Part shown: in pieces, positions 1 to 12,287 of the stretch | Numbering within the stretch: position 1 is the stretch's first letter | Layout of the letters: every line of letters begins with the position of its first letter | Position numbers and translations under genes: made by a program | Assembly: GCF_023078275.1 (NCBI RefSeq) | Contig: NC_062990.1 | Span: forward strand, 13,469,549-13,533,548 | DNA: 64,000 nucleotides | Direction: 5' to 3' | From: Leguminivora glycinivorella | Lineage: Eukaryota > Arthropoda > Insecta > Lepidoptera > Tortricidae | The notes under the pieces: model-generated | The model's input: only the letters and a program-made list of their open reading frames with translations | What the model was told of the DNA's origin: nothing | The model's database searches: none

Positions 1-44
1 AAATTGAAATAGATATCATACATGAAAGAAAAAACGGCAAGGCC

Positions 45-125
45 CACTGGTGGCCGAGCCGGGAATCGAACCCGGGTCTTCAGCTTACGCGGCTAACGTC
101 TTTACCACTAGACCACACGCCCGCA
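45..125 (-). mobile_element. tRNA-like SINE head
   Basis: The minus strand has TGGTCTAGTGG and GGTTCGATTCC boxes and a perfect T-arm (CCGGG...CCCGG), but the acceptor ends (GCGGGCG and CTCGGCC) do not pair, so it is a tRNA-derived SINE rather than a working tRNA. Confidence 0.55.
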
Positions 126-416
126 AAAAAATAATTTGATTTGTTCCCTAGTTGTTATTTACTTATGTTAAAATTAAAACTTAGCTTTCCTAAAATATTT
201 GTAAAATATCAGGGAGTAGTTAAATAAATACATTATAAAAATTAAAAAGTGGTTTATACATACGATTGTACTCACGTTATTATATCGCGACTGTTGCGAC
301 ATGTTTAGGGTCACTTAGTACCGTATATTGATTAAATAGTTTAGAGAACATTGTTTTGACCGTTATAGGCTGAATATTTTTTGAGTTATTTATACCCATA
401 ATTAATCGTGCTTGGC

Positions 417-692
417 TTATTTAAAAAAAAATATTATTACACTATGACTGCCTCCACCGCCGCCGCCACCGCCACCGCCATTGCCACCGCCATCCGCATA
501 ATAGTCGTCATTATTATTGGCATAGTCTTGGCCTCCGTTGCCGCTTCCACCGCCAGATCCACCGCCTCCGCTGCCTCCGCTGCCACCTCCACCGCCGCCA
601 CCTCCGCTTCCGCCCCCGCTTCCGCCTCCGCTTCCGCCTCCGCTACCGCCTCCGCTTCCGCCTCCGCCGCCACCTCCGCCACCTCCACCGCC
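417..692 (-). CDS. Gene A candidate last exon, glycine/serine-rich
   Basis: After an acceptor (ATATTTAG) the minus strand stays open for 91 codons to TAA at 417-419. The first half is nearly pure Gly with Ser spaced as GGGS/GGGGS; a short polar patch follows (QDYANNNDDYYADG), then a second Gly run, and the end is SHSVIIFFFK. The exon begins in phase 0, as all other exons of the cluster do. It has no cysteine and no match to the two-Cys last exon of B, C and D. Gly/Ser-rich tails occur in silk, glue and cuticle proteins, but the composition could also come from simple-repeat expansion of GGCGGA triplets. The plus-strand ORF over this stretch (Ala/Ser/Thr-rich) is its antisense shadow. It could belong to a separate gene. 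Confidence 0.5.
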   Translation of the reverse strand, partial: GGGGGGGGGGGGSGGGSGGGSGGGSGGGSGGGGGGGGSGGSGGGGSGGGSGNGGQDYANNNDDYYADGGGNGGGGGGGGGGSHSVIIFFFK

Positions 693-3600
693 CTAAATAT
701 AAAGACATACACTGAAATAAAAAGAACTATGCAAATTTTGCATAGTGACTTTTGAGGTCATAATGAACAATTTTTTTAAATGGGACCAATGATGAAATCA
801 CAAAAAAATTTGGCCGTTTCATACATTTTAACTGTCATAATGCCACTTATTTCTATGGAACAGCCAATTTTTTTTTTACGATTACAGCAACTTTTATTAT
901 GGAACCAATTCCATAATAAAAGTTGTTCATTATGCCCTCAAAAGTTATTATGCACAATTTGAACGGTCCTTTTTATTTCAGCCTGTATCAGGGGCGGCTC
1001 ACTCCGCGATTTTATCGTCGCGCTACAAGTACCTCCTGGTGGCCGCGAGTTCCCGGCCTAATCAGGGGTGGCGCGCGTTCTCACGGAACGCACGTTCGCA
1101 CTTTCTATTGGTACTTTACTTCGCGAGTTTTTTTTAAGGTTCATATGCGATGTCCGCGTGTGAATGGCTAATAATGCTTAGTTAAATAGACATCATGAAT
1201 AAAATAGGACAATCTTACACAGATATCTACTATTGATTAAGTCCCAATAAAGTTCAATAAGGCTTGTGATGTTGGGACTTAAACCAATATATATAAATAC
1301 TGTATATATATACCTAGAAAGTACATAAGAAGACTTGAATATAATAGTATAACATTTTATCTGAGTTTGTTTTTTTATCATGCAGAAACGTCTGCGAGCG
1401 ATATAACATATTTTTAAATTAAAGAAAAATTGAAAAATTCACACCTCCGGCAGGACTCTAACCTGCGACCTCTGGCCTTGCCGGGGCCATTTTATCTGAG
1501 TATTAATTCGTTTTAATCCATAGGCAACTCTATCGTCTGACGCTGCGCACGTGCGGCTCGTTTCTTTGTTAGAATTATGTAGGCATTTAAAAGGCGGCAT
1601 TTCGTGAACATCAAAGCAGTGGGCTTTCTGTACTTGTACTATAATATATTCTGTGCCTGTATAATAAAGAATCATACGTTTGTCGGAATTGTATGTACAA
1701 TTGTACAATAGGGTAGATTTTTCGAGAAGCAAAGAACTTAATATGTATTTGTTTAATCGTTTTTAGAATGTTTATTATATGTTTATGTTGCATTTTTAAA
1801 GAAGTCCTTTAATAGGAGTGATTTTATTAATTATTTCGCTTTATATAAATAAATATGTGTGTATGAATTTTCAACACATATAAAAAAATTAGGGTGCTTA
1901 AGATATTGACATTTTTGACATAAATAAGTTAATTTCTTGTGACATGTGAGGACATGACTGTTATAGCTACTTGATAAAAAGTATTTTTTATAAATATGTA
2001 CCTCGGGGCATATTTTCGGCTGAAAATTTTAAAAAGTCATATTATAAATGTATTATTAATAATTTGTTCAAAATTTGCTAAACAGGATAATATCTAAAAA
2101 ATATTAGTTTTGGCGACTTACAGGGATAAGCTCGCCTTTGTACATAACCATTATAATTATTCACTGTACTTAAATAAAATACCTTAAATAAAAAAAAAAC
2201 TTTTATGTAAATTAATTAAAATACATACCGCTTCAGTTGTAGCTTTCTTATCCTAAACATAAAAGATAAAAAAAATAACTTCTACTGAGACGAAGTGAAA
2301 GTTACCGAGAGAACCAAACATAATCAGGAAATTAAAAAAAAAATAAGGCATGACTTTTTTACACCGCATTTTCTTGTCTAGATTTTAGAAAGATTTTTTA
2401 GAAAATATCTAACAAATTACGTGGAACTTGTTACAGAAATGAGGACAACCTTCCCCTTTAGTATATTATCTTTACTTTAAATCTTTTTTCCTTTAATATA
2501 AACATATCTTCTGGGCGATCTCACTCCATCGTAGGTCAAATCTTTGCATTTGGCTAGTCTGTGGCCAAGATTAAGCCCATTTATAATAAGAAAAAAATTA
2601 AGATTCGTTAGCAGGCGCTTCGGCTTATTAGAAATTAAAAAAAAACCCTACTGTTAGAAAAATATTCAACAAAACATGAAACAGTTATTACCGGAATCCA
2701 CTGCAATACATTAAACATACTTATAAATTTACAAAGAATATAATAGTTTTATATTATAATATTTTACACATAGTACGTGACGCATCGTTGCATTAAAATG
2801 AGTAAGTAAAAAAAAATACTTTTCGGTACAGATGGTCGTTTTTTTACGCACTAGTTCGAGAAGTGGTTCATTATATGCCAGGTCGAAACTTCGGAGGCTC
2901 ATCTGTACTGAAAAACGTCGTACGATACACGTGCGAAAAGGAAATTCGTAACTCGTGTCGATTTAAAACACTCCCTTCGGTCGTGTTTTAATTTATCGCC
3001 ACTCGTTTCGAACTTCCTTTTTTACGCACTTGTATCGTAATGTACTATTATTTATAAAAAAATGTTTAATCTCAATGAGAATTCTTCTTAAGTGTCAGGA
3101 GTAATACAACTTTACCGCTAAGCAAACCAAGCAATACACATGTATAATAAGTTCAATATGTATTAATTTTCCATACTTCAATGCTTCTACAATTAATAAG
3201 ACGCATACCTTTTTTTGTGCATATTAAGAACACTAAGAATCTATGTACTTATTCTAGAAGCTCCAAATAAATAAAATAAAATAATATAATACTAGTTTGT
3301 AGAAGCCAAATAAAACTTTGTACTAAACCTACCTCGATGAATATGCACTGAAATAATAAATATTACTGATTAGTATGTACAGTCAGCTGTAAAAGTGCAT
3401 TGAACCTTTTTAGCTAAGTTGACGTATAAAATAATTTATGTATAGTGTTCAAAACGAACGTAAATATATTATATTTCTAATGAAGTATTTTTTCATTAAT
3501 ATTTTACGTACCAACTGGAAAGGAATAAATAATAAATAGGTAATTAAAATTAATTATAATTACTTACACACTTTACGGTTAAAAATATTTGTAAGTCAGG

Positions 3601-6600
3601 ACAACTATTTATAAACTTTACGTATAACATAAAAATAATGCATATTAACCATGATATCGAAACCTGTATTATTCATAAGAACTTGAAAAACAGAAAAAAT
3701 AAGAAAAAGAGAATTATTGAAAATTATAAAATTACCTTTCCATCATCCGCTTTGTTGGCCTACAAAAAAATTTTTATGTAAATTGTATGGAAAGAAAAAA
3801 AACGAAATATTTCATGTTTTTCTGTTTATAAAAGCTGTTTTAAAGTTATGTTTTAAATTTAATTTGTTTAAAATATTATGTTGGAAAAATGCATCGATTA
3901 TGATTAAAATTTTGTTAAATTGAAATATTATACAATTGTCTAATATTCAATTTACAATAAGAAAAATATTTTCGACATACCAGCTATGGAAACAAAAAAT
4001 GTAAAATTTTATTATTTTATGCATTATTGATACAAGGCTTTGGAAGTAAATAAGTACCTAATGAGTGTGACTGTACATTATACTTAAATGCCATTCGATA
4101 AATAAACTGGGAGGAATTAAGCTGACAATTAACTAAAAAATAGAAACTACTATCCTGGATGAGACTTGAACTCACTGCCTTTGAGTCACTATTCCAGCGC
4201 GTATGTTTAGAGCTTAACACCGCAGGAAGGTGCTTGATGATTGTAATTATATTAGAATATGTCGATGAAATTTGATCAATTAAAAATAATTTATTCTAGG
4301 TGGACTATTGGGGTATCCCAATTTAAAAAAAACTTTTTTTCCTTTGGTTTGAAGTTGTCATCTTAAGGTCCATAATATAAGGTCCCAAGTAACACTGTCG
4401 GATCTACAAAATCGTCATTTTCATTTTATTGCATTAATGATCTTAAAACATCCAAATTTATAATATGACATTTTCAGAATTTACATTTCTCTCTATTTTC
4501 CGAAATAATATGTCACAAGAACGTCGTATCTTACACAGCGTCTAGTTTACAATGTCGGATGTCGCGTTGTAACAATGTTAGCGGGAGCGCGGGTAGGGCG
4601 ATGCGGTCGTTTGTGCCACTACCCACAATATTGTATAGATAACCGCCGACTTCGCGAGCTCACACACTCGAAACACAAACCACAACATCTAGCTGTTGTA
4701 TTTCACCACTATAGAAGAAAATGCACAACACAGGTAATTTAGTCGTAAATGACACATGCGACCCATATTATTGTCCAATAAAAAAAGGCGTTAGTGACAC
4801 ATACGACCATTTTATATGAACCATGTCCAAACAAAAAAGTAGTATGTGACACATCCGACAAAATCGTTTAATAATCTCCTGGCAAGAATGTCGGTTGTAC
4901 TATTTCTGAGGTTTCCTCAAGTATTTTCTTATTTTTATTTATGCACATCTTAAGAGTATCTAAAAATAGTAACTATTCCTAAATTTTATAACTTAATATC
5001 GTAATTTGACAATTTTATAGAGCAAAAACCTGTTTGCAAAACTTTGATTGGCTCTGCTGGAAAGTAGTCATTTCGCAAATCCGACAGTGTTACTTGGGAC
5101 CGGCGATTATGTTTTTAAGCATAAGGGGAATATACATTTGTTAAAATTTCGATAACGCACAGGTTACGCCTCTGGAGCGTCAGGCTTCCATAATGCTTGT
5201 TTGTCCACCGATGTAGTATATAAAAAAAATACATAAACGATGTGACCAATACCTTTCTTTTCCTGTTGGGCTGCGAAATAATCAATTGATATAATTTTTG
5301 ACAACCATATTTTAAGTACGTAGGTAACAGAAGAAATATTTATTACTTTTTGACATCTATCTTTGAGCCATAAATGAGGCATTTTGGAATATTATTATGT
5401 AATAGTTTTATACATTTAGATATATATTAATAACCTCACATAATTTTTTATAATTAATAAGTACCTTATAATGCCTATTTATTTATGGAATAACAAATAA
5501 CAAATATGTGTTAAAAAATGCTCACCTTTGCTGCTTTAAGTTTGTTATAATAATTGTTGACTTGATTATAAGTATTATCCTGAAATATATATTTTTTTAT
5601 TAAAATATGGAACCATAATTATTCATATTACGGTGTTTTTTAGATTTCTTATTTTTATGCTAATATTATTTATATAGAAAAACTAAAAAAAATTATTTGA
5701 TCACATTTTTATCCACAAAAAAGGAAAATATACGATGAAAACAAGCAGTTTTAAGCAATATTTGAGGAATAAATCAAGTTATTAAATCATGTATAACGAT
5801 AAGTTCAAGTAATTATAATAAAAATGTTTCACAATACAATAATTTTGGTGATATTTTTTTTGCGTACCGACTGAAAAAAAAACAGATTAATTACAAAAGG
5901 CTTATATATAATAAATAATTACTACAACATATTATAAAATTTCAATTCAGTTTTACATAAATATTTCATGAAGTTATTTACAGATTTGGTCAATAAAAGA
6001 TTTAAATGTTATAAATGGAAAACATTATAATATTATATTATTCTATTACAATATGTTAGATAATAGTTATTTTGTATGTAGCTTGATACGTACATTATGG
6101 AACTGTAAGCAGAAAAAAATATCACTCTCGAGTTAACCAGTATAATCTTGTGCTATTAACTACTCATATTTTGAATAAAAAATTGGTATTTAAAGTTTAT
6201 ATAAAAACTGTAACAGATTCAATCAATTAGAATTTTCTTAAGTTGTAACATTTTTCAAAATCTGTACTAGAAGAATCATTTAAATTATTTAAAAAGATCG
6301 AATATTAATATGAGACTATAATAACTTACTCTGCGACCCGGAGGTTTGTTGTCCAGTTTAAAATACCAGGAGGACATAGAAAGGCACAGGCGAGCCACCG
6401 CAGTAAGGGCAAACATGTTGGCTAGAAGATTCGCCAAATTGTGACAGCGTAAAAAGACAGCTGTTCCTCAACAAGCGTGTATACTGTCGAGTTATGGTCC
6501 GACTACACCTGCGCGGCGGTGAGAGACCTGCGCGTGCAATACAACACATACTATGTACTGATATTTCGTTAAACGGAGAATACTATGATTCAGGCACATC

Positions 6601-9600
6601 CACGACAACGCTCGTGAGATTACATCGATGTTATTGGCCCTCAGTGATATGCTTTAAAAACCAGTCCGTACAAGAACAATTTCGGAACAATCTGATTCAA
6701 TTAATGAGGGTTTTCTACTCGTAAATATTTTTTTCGCCAAGCGGCGATCCTGAGGTCTTTCTGACCGTAAACTTAACTTACTAAATGAATGTTGATTTGA
6801 TATACGCAAATATGTATCTGAGTAATACTATAACAGCCCCCAAATAATAATAATTCGTTCTCCGCTACGCCTCTTGTAAATATATGTAAACTATCCCATT
6901 TGGCCATTACCATCCACCGATTATTTCTGAAATACTAGACTTATGATATAATCCTATTTTTTTAAATAACTCGCACTAAAATGAAAGCTAGTTTTTCTAC
7001 ATTTTTATTTTACAATTTATGTAATAGCCTGAGTTGTTTTGCTGATATCTACATCGTGCTGAAAGATAATAAGATAAATACATTACATTTAATGCGCTCT
7101 TCCAAATAATGAGATGAATAAATATCAACCTACTTGCTTATAAATTTATTTATTTAGTGGATAAATCATATCGAAATAAAAAACACATTAATACCGTACC
7201 GTCTGAAAATAAAAACAAAAAGCAGAATTAAGCAAATGATAAAAATAATATTTTATGTAATTACACATTAATAGTCACTTAGTAAAACAAAACCTAAACG
7301 TCAACGTAGATTTTTTATGATGTTGTTTACTTACATTATAAAACTGTAAAAAACAATCAAAATTTACATAATTGAATTTTAAAATCAGGAAGATATAAAA
7401 AACTTGAGTTTTGTTTTTCAGTAATGTTTTTGAACAGTAGACAATAGATTATATAAAAGCGCTGGTGGCCTAGCGGTAAGAATGTGCTTTCAATCCGGAG
7501 GTCGCAGGTTTGAAACCCGGCTCGTACCAATGAGTTTCTCGGAACTTATGCGCGAAATGTCATTTGATATTTTCCAGTCGCTTTTCGGTGAAGGAAAACA
7601 TCGTGAGGAAACCGGACTAATTCCTATAAGGCCTAGTCACCCTTCGGGTTGAAAGGACAGATGGCAGTCGCTTTCGTAAAACTAGTTCCTACCCCAAATC
7701 TTGGAATTAGTTGTCAAAGCGGACCCCAGGCTACCATGAGCCGTGACAAATGCCGGGATAGCGCAAGGAGGATGATGAGACAATTGATAATATATAAAAA
7801 TACTGTATTTTATTATTCTTACCAAATAGGATAAGTAAATAAAAAATTATGAACATTATACACCCTGTTTTTATTGAATTCCGTTAATTTTAAGGGAAGA
7901 ATCTTTACATTAAATACAATTAATTTCTCTAAGAAACTAGCGTCTTAACTCTTGCGGTTATCGAGTTATTAAAAAAATAAAGATATATACTGAACACGTG
8001 TGTGACAGCCTTTACCAATTCCTAATGTTATTTGTTTGACATGTGCCGTCAATGTTATTCTTAAGGGTCTCTCACACTAATAAATTCATTTATTATGTAT
8101 GAAAATGATGAAACATTTTTTTTTGCGAATTTAACTAAAAGTTATATACGGGGTGTTTCCTGATAATGAACTTAACGACGTGTCGAATTTAACGGAACAC
8201 AAAAAAAACACGGTGTATTATTTTACCGTAACATACACTTTACAACATTGATGCATTTTATATATAATAAATACATACCAGCTAAAAAAATAAAGGAGTA
8301 AATTAGTGTTTGTATTAATTCCATTATTTTGTCGACTGTTAAGGTGACATTACAAATTTGTATAATTTGAAAATGATACGCATACCTTCTTTTTGTTGTT
8401 TTGTGCCTGTAAACATTATAATCATAAATGAAAGTTAACCAGTAACCATTGTCATCCAAATGAAATTGAAAGATTAATACGATCACATCTTGATTTGTAC
8501 CTTAGTACGATTGTTATGTAAACAATGTTATATTCTCCTTATTTTGCTAAGAAAAAAGTCTTAACAATTTAGGTTATGTTGTTATAAAAAATATTTCTTA
8601 TATTGGGAGCTCAATAACTTCTGTAAGTTTATTTTGTTTTGTTTTTATTTGATTTTATAGCTAGAGTAAAGCTTAATAAGTGATTTAACGACCGATCTGG
8701 CGCAGTCTGTAGTGACCCTGCCTGCTACGCCGCGGTCCTGGGTTCGAATCCCGGTAAGGGCATTTATTTGTGTGATGAGCACAGATATTTGTTCCCGAGT
8801 CATGGATGTTTTCTATGTATATAAGTATTTATGTATCATATATATCGTTGTCTGAGTACCCACAACACAAGCCTTCTTGAGCTTACCGTGGGCCTCAGTC
8901 AATCTGTGTAAGAATGTCCTATAATATTTATTTTATTTATTTATTTATTTAAAACTTTTTATTATTTAGATAATTGAGCACTTACATTACTTTGGTCTTG
9001 TAATTTTGCAACTATATTTAATGGGCCTCCCTGTAAAAATATAAATTGTTGAATTTAAGAGTAATAAAATACAAATGTTATCCTTAAAATAATAAGATTA
9101 ATTTTAATAATATCATTAATTGAAATTAGATTTATTAGAGTAATTGAGTGGTTTTATATTGTGAGATTATTTGTATATCCTTAAAATCTTAAGTTGCTTA
9201 AAATAAAAACCAGATATAAAAATAATTATGTGAAGTTATGTAACTATCAGTTACATACCTTTACTTTGGTTTTAAATATAAGTAAATAGGTGATTTACTA
9301 ATTACTATTTCATAATTTTATGTTTTCCAATAAAATATTAAAAAATAATTTAATGTAACCCATTATTCATTTATAAATACTTACTTCTTTTATTATAGTA
9401 CTATCCACAACCTGACAAAAATAGGTAATAAGTATTGTACAAATATGAAATTCAAAAAACTTTAGATAAAACACAAAAAAAATTATTAATATTTATTTCT
9501 TTAAGAAAAATCACGGACGGTAAATTTAACTTCTAAAGGAAAATTCGCTACTGCTTTTAAATTGATTACCTGAAAACGTAATCATTTAAAAAATATTTAT

Positions 9601-12287
9601 TTATAAATTAAAAAAGATTGAGCTTCTGTACTTACTTTCTGAAAATTCATATTAAACAATTTATTAATAAATCAATCATATGTCTCTCGTTTTTAAGAAA
9701 TGTAGTATGCACTTTAACGGTTAAGATACAAGGAGTAAATATGCTAAAATAGAAATTTCATTTAAATGTGCTTTATATGAATTGGTCTCTATATAAAATA
9801 ATAAAGAGTTGACTTCTTTAACTATAAAACTCCCGTGAGACTCATACATATTTACATGTCAACTGTGAATAATAAGTAAATCTGGCACTGTTGAATCATT
9901 ACAATAAAATTTTCATGATTTTTTTTTAAGAGTAGAGAGACTTTCCTTTTTTAGTAAGTATACGGAATTTATGTTTCATCCAAAATAATATAAGAAATGC
10001 CTCAACGCAGAGAATGAGTTTGTCATTAAGATAATTATTAAAGTTTAAATAGAAAAATGAAAGCTTACGTCAAGCTAAAACAAATACATGATCCGTTAAT
10101 TGATAAATACAGTAAATAACCTATCTGGTATCTATGTCGAAACTTTATTTAAAAAAAAACAACAGATTATTTCCTGGTTTATGTACCTTGAGGCCATGGA
10201 ACATTTTCTTGGCGAGCTGAAAAAGTAGAAATATGTATAAATAAATAAATGTTGAAGGTTAAAATTCTTCGACAAATTAACTAAGTCCCACAGATTGTAT
10301 AAAACGTATAAAATAATTGTATAATATAATATTTTTTTTATTAAAATTAATAAATACTATTTTTCATTCATTACCTTTGCGACTTTTTGCACATCTTTTG
10401 CCTGGAATTTTTTACGTTATATTGAAATATATTTATTAATATTTAACAAAGAGTACTAGATTGTGGACTGCAGACTCAACTCTTATACAAAACACTGTCC
10501 TTTTTATCTCCATTATTTCTATAAATTGAAAGTAGATGACATTTTCAAGAGTAGTTTTGTTTATGAAAGAAAGAAAAGTTTCAAATGTCACCAAACAGGA
10601 TATTAGATTTGCTGCTGACATTTTGCTGACGATTCTTGTACTAAGTACTTACTGAGTGAGTGAGTTTACTGAGTTACTGAGTGAGAACATGAGTGTTTGA
10701 TGTTTCAGAATTCTATTTTCAAATTACTGTGTTGTAAATAGTTCAATGCCGTAAATAAACTTACACTTTTCCCATCGATAGGAACAGGTCGTGCCTATAA
10801 AATTAAATAAATCTATTAATTTTATGTTACAGTTATCATTATTCGGAAGTTGTAATGAAACTTTAATGCATTACATAGGTAATATTTGATAATGAGTGGA
10901 TAATATGTTATCAAATTACATACAATTAGCTGTAACAAATAATGTCATCTGTCATCAGTAAATATTGAATTATGAAAATATTATAAAATTTTTGTTTTAT
11001 AAGAATACTTAAAATTAACTGGAATAGTTATTGAATAAATGTATCAACTATGCTTGACATAATATATCGAGCACAATTAATACTTATTAAACTGAAGAAG
11101 AGCTGGATAGTTTTTTTTTGCACGGGGTTTGCAATCTTGGCAGCTTAAAGTTTATATTTGGGTGATTCTCTGTAAGGATGTTCAACAAACAGTCCCCTGG
11201 CAATGATTTTTTGAAATATTTATTAATGAAATCCTAAATAGTTAGTATAATTTAATAAAACCCATTTGCCTTAATTAAATTATACAAACTATTTCTGATT
11301 TTATAAATAAATATTTTAAAAAATCATTGCCAGGGGACTGTTTGTTGAACATCCTTACAGAGAATCACCCATTTATTAAGTAAAGAATAGAAATACCTAT
11401 TATTATACTTTTATTATCATTATAAATTACCTGATCCAACCGCAAGCAGACTGCGTCGGACTGTAATTTAATAAAGTATTAATTGATCGAAATGTTTTCC
11501 ATGTACAGTTGAACTCATTAATATAGTGTACTTTTCAGTTAAGGTAAAGAAATGTACGCATATTTATGAAGTGGGCTGTAAGTATATTTATTTATTTATT
11601 TATTTAAACTTTATTGCACAAATAAAACAAAAATGTACAAATGGCGAACTTAATGCCTAATGGCATTCTCTACCAGTCAACCATCGGGCCAAACAGAGAC
11701 ATGTAAAAATGGTGCAAGGAGAAAGAAAAATGACAATATATCTATAGACAAATGGGCTTTTTTTGTGTAAACGTGCAAGATTGTGACTTAGTTTGGTTCA
11801 AACGGACTCAGTTCGACCCCTTTCAAAAACGTTTGTCAGTCAATGGCGTTTTCATGAAAAATATTGGTGGATTAATAAGAGCATCACCCATACTATTTAG
11901 CATACTTAAATCAAACATATTTTTTATGCTTTGAAAGTAAAAGTGAATTTAAGAAAGAGATGAGCAGTGGATTTTATAAGGCGTTATCAATTTTGAGACT
12001 TAATTTTTTGGTTTAGTCTTGGCAGTCTTGGCCACAGTCTAGCCGGATACCGTTGAAGCGTTCGTAAGATTTTTATTGCATGGGATGTTCCATAGACACC
12101 TGCTGCGTGACGATGGTCTGTCAAATGTGGTTGATGCAACTGGCCCTAAACATGACAGAGCGAATTCGCCCATGTTATATGAGCTCGGGAATATTAAATA
12201 TAAATAGTTAAGACTTACAAGCTTAGTCGGTGGTTGAGCATTGCACACAACGACAATCAACGCACACAGCAATACCCTTGCATACAT
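417..12287 (-). CDS. Microexon gene A: predicted secreted protein, about 238 aa, unknown function
   Basis: I do not recognise this gene. It runs leftward from a signal-peptide exon (12219-12287) through about 21 internal exons of 3-54 nt to a glycine-rich last exon (417-692); the called exons sum to 717 nt including the stop. Every called exon is a multiple of three, phase 0 on both sides, open in that frame and bounded by AG and GT on the minus strand. The 5' half matches paralogues B, C and D exon for exon: an 'AKK' exon (LAKKMFHGLK), then a 6-nt exon (LD), a 3-nt exon (K), a 27-nt exon, a 45-nt exon starting GG, a 21-nt basic exon and a 3-nt CTG exon. The 3' half diverges, with Asn/Tyr-rich tiny exons and a different last exon. 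It lies head-to-head with gene B. Weak points are the link between the microexons and the glycine-rich exon, and possible missed exons at 692-2229 and 6100-8270. Confidence 0.68.
2229..11460 (-). CDS. Gene A internal microexons (about 21 exons of 3-54 nt)
   Basis: In transcript order, plus-strand coordinates: 11431-11460 SDAVCLRLDQ; 10765-10794 ARPVPIDGKS; 10375-10401 AKDVQKVAK; 10187-10216 LAKKMFHGLK; 10069-10074 LD; 9636-9638 K; 9385-9411 VVDSTIIKE; 8986-9030 GGPLNIVAKLQDQSN; 8386-8406 AQNNKKK; 8279-8281 L; 7335-7343 FYN; 7200-7202 T; 6094-6102 FHN; 5868-5870 S; 5526-5579 DNTYNQVNNYYNKLKAAK; 5253-5270 PNRKRK; 3981-3983 L; 3512-3514 L (TTG); 3333-3347 CIFIE; 2692-2700 WIP; 2229-2252 DKKATTEA. 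Donors are mostly GTAAGT, GTATGT, GTACGT or GTAATN; acceptors are TTTCAG or TTTTAG types. Exons through 8279 are supported by paralogue alignment. Those below 7400 rest on splice consensus, open frame and mutual similarity, so they are less certain. Confidence 0.65.
4381..5100. mobile_element. DNA-transposon remnant with 23-bp terminal inverted repeats
   Basis: The left end starts GGTCCCAAGTAACACTGTCG (plus gat) and the right end is its exact reverse complement. The interior repeats short motifs such as gtgacacatacgacc and has no ORF of note. It lies in a gene A intron. Confidence 0.75.
7459..7785 (+). mobile_element. tRNA-headed SINE of a second type
   Basis: 'gcgctggtggcctagcggtaag' (A-box region) and 'ggtttgaaacccgg' (B-box region) are followed by 'ccgtgacaaatgccgggatagcgcaagg' and a gatgatga end, in a gene A intron. 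Confidence 0.75.
8689..8935 (+). mobile_element. tRNA-headed SINE
   Basis: An internal promoter A-box-like TGGCGCAGTCTG and B-box GGTTCGAATCC are followed by the tail 'tttgtgtgatgagcacagat...taagaatgtcctata'. The same element lies inverted at 59439-59655. Confidence 0.8.
11159..11372. mobile_element. Fold-back element with about 65-bp arms
   Basis: The left arm starting gggtgattctctgtaaggat is matched by a near-perfect inverted copy ending at 11372. It lies in the gene A intron before exon 10765-10794. Confidence 0.8.
11585..11745 (-). mobile_element. LINE 3' end, second copy
   Basis: Close copy of 43902-44165 in gene A intron 1, with 'taatggcattctctaccagt' shared. Confidence 0.65.
12219..12287 (-). 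CDS. Gene A exon 1, signal peptide
   Basis: The 69-nt exon reads MYARVLLCALIVVVCNAQ and then PPTKL, followed by a GTAAGT donor. The hydrophobic core (VLLCALIVVV) and the small residues before Gln (CNA|Q) are a typical signal peptide with cleavage near residue 17. This ATG is chosen because a TATA-like sequence lies about 40-50 bases upstream and because exon 1 of genes B and C has the same length, layout and phase-0 donor. Confidence 0.8.

Noticed and set aside
408..755. 115-codon Ala/Ser/Thr-rich plus-strand ORF
   Set aside because: It is antisense to the minus-strand glycine-rich exon at 417-692; the minus frame has a matching acceptor and phase.
3206..3232. Degenerate copy of the AQNNKKK exon (GCACAAAAAAAG before GTATGC) in gene A
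   Set aside because: No acceptor at the right place, and the longer version from the nearest AG has an in-frame stop.
6330..6365. DNKPPGRR before a GTAAGT donor on the minus strand of gene A
   Set aside because: The donor is good but no acceptor was found; adjacent sequence looks like an inserted repeat, so it may be a broken exon.
6782..6817. Candidate 36-nt exon IHICVYQINIHL in gene A
   Set aside because: In frame and flanked by AG/GTAAGT, but the composition is unlike the family and no paralogue supports it.
45..8765. tRNA genes at 45-125, 7459-7530 and 8689-8763
   Set aside because: A- and B-box-like sequences are present but the acceptor stems do not pair, and the 7459 and 8689 copies continue into SINE tails.
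9566..9573. Zero-length exon (AG directly followed by GT on the minus strand) in gene A, a possible recursive splice site or one-codon exon that was lost
   Set aside because: AGGT with a short pyrimidine tract is common by chance and no paralogue has it at this position.
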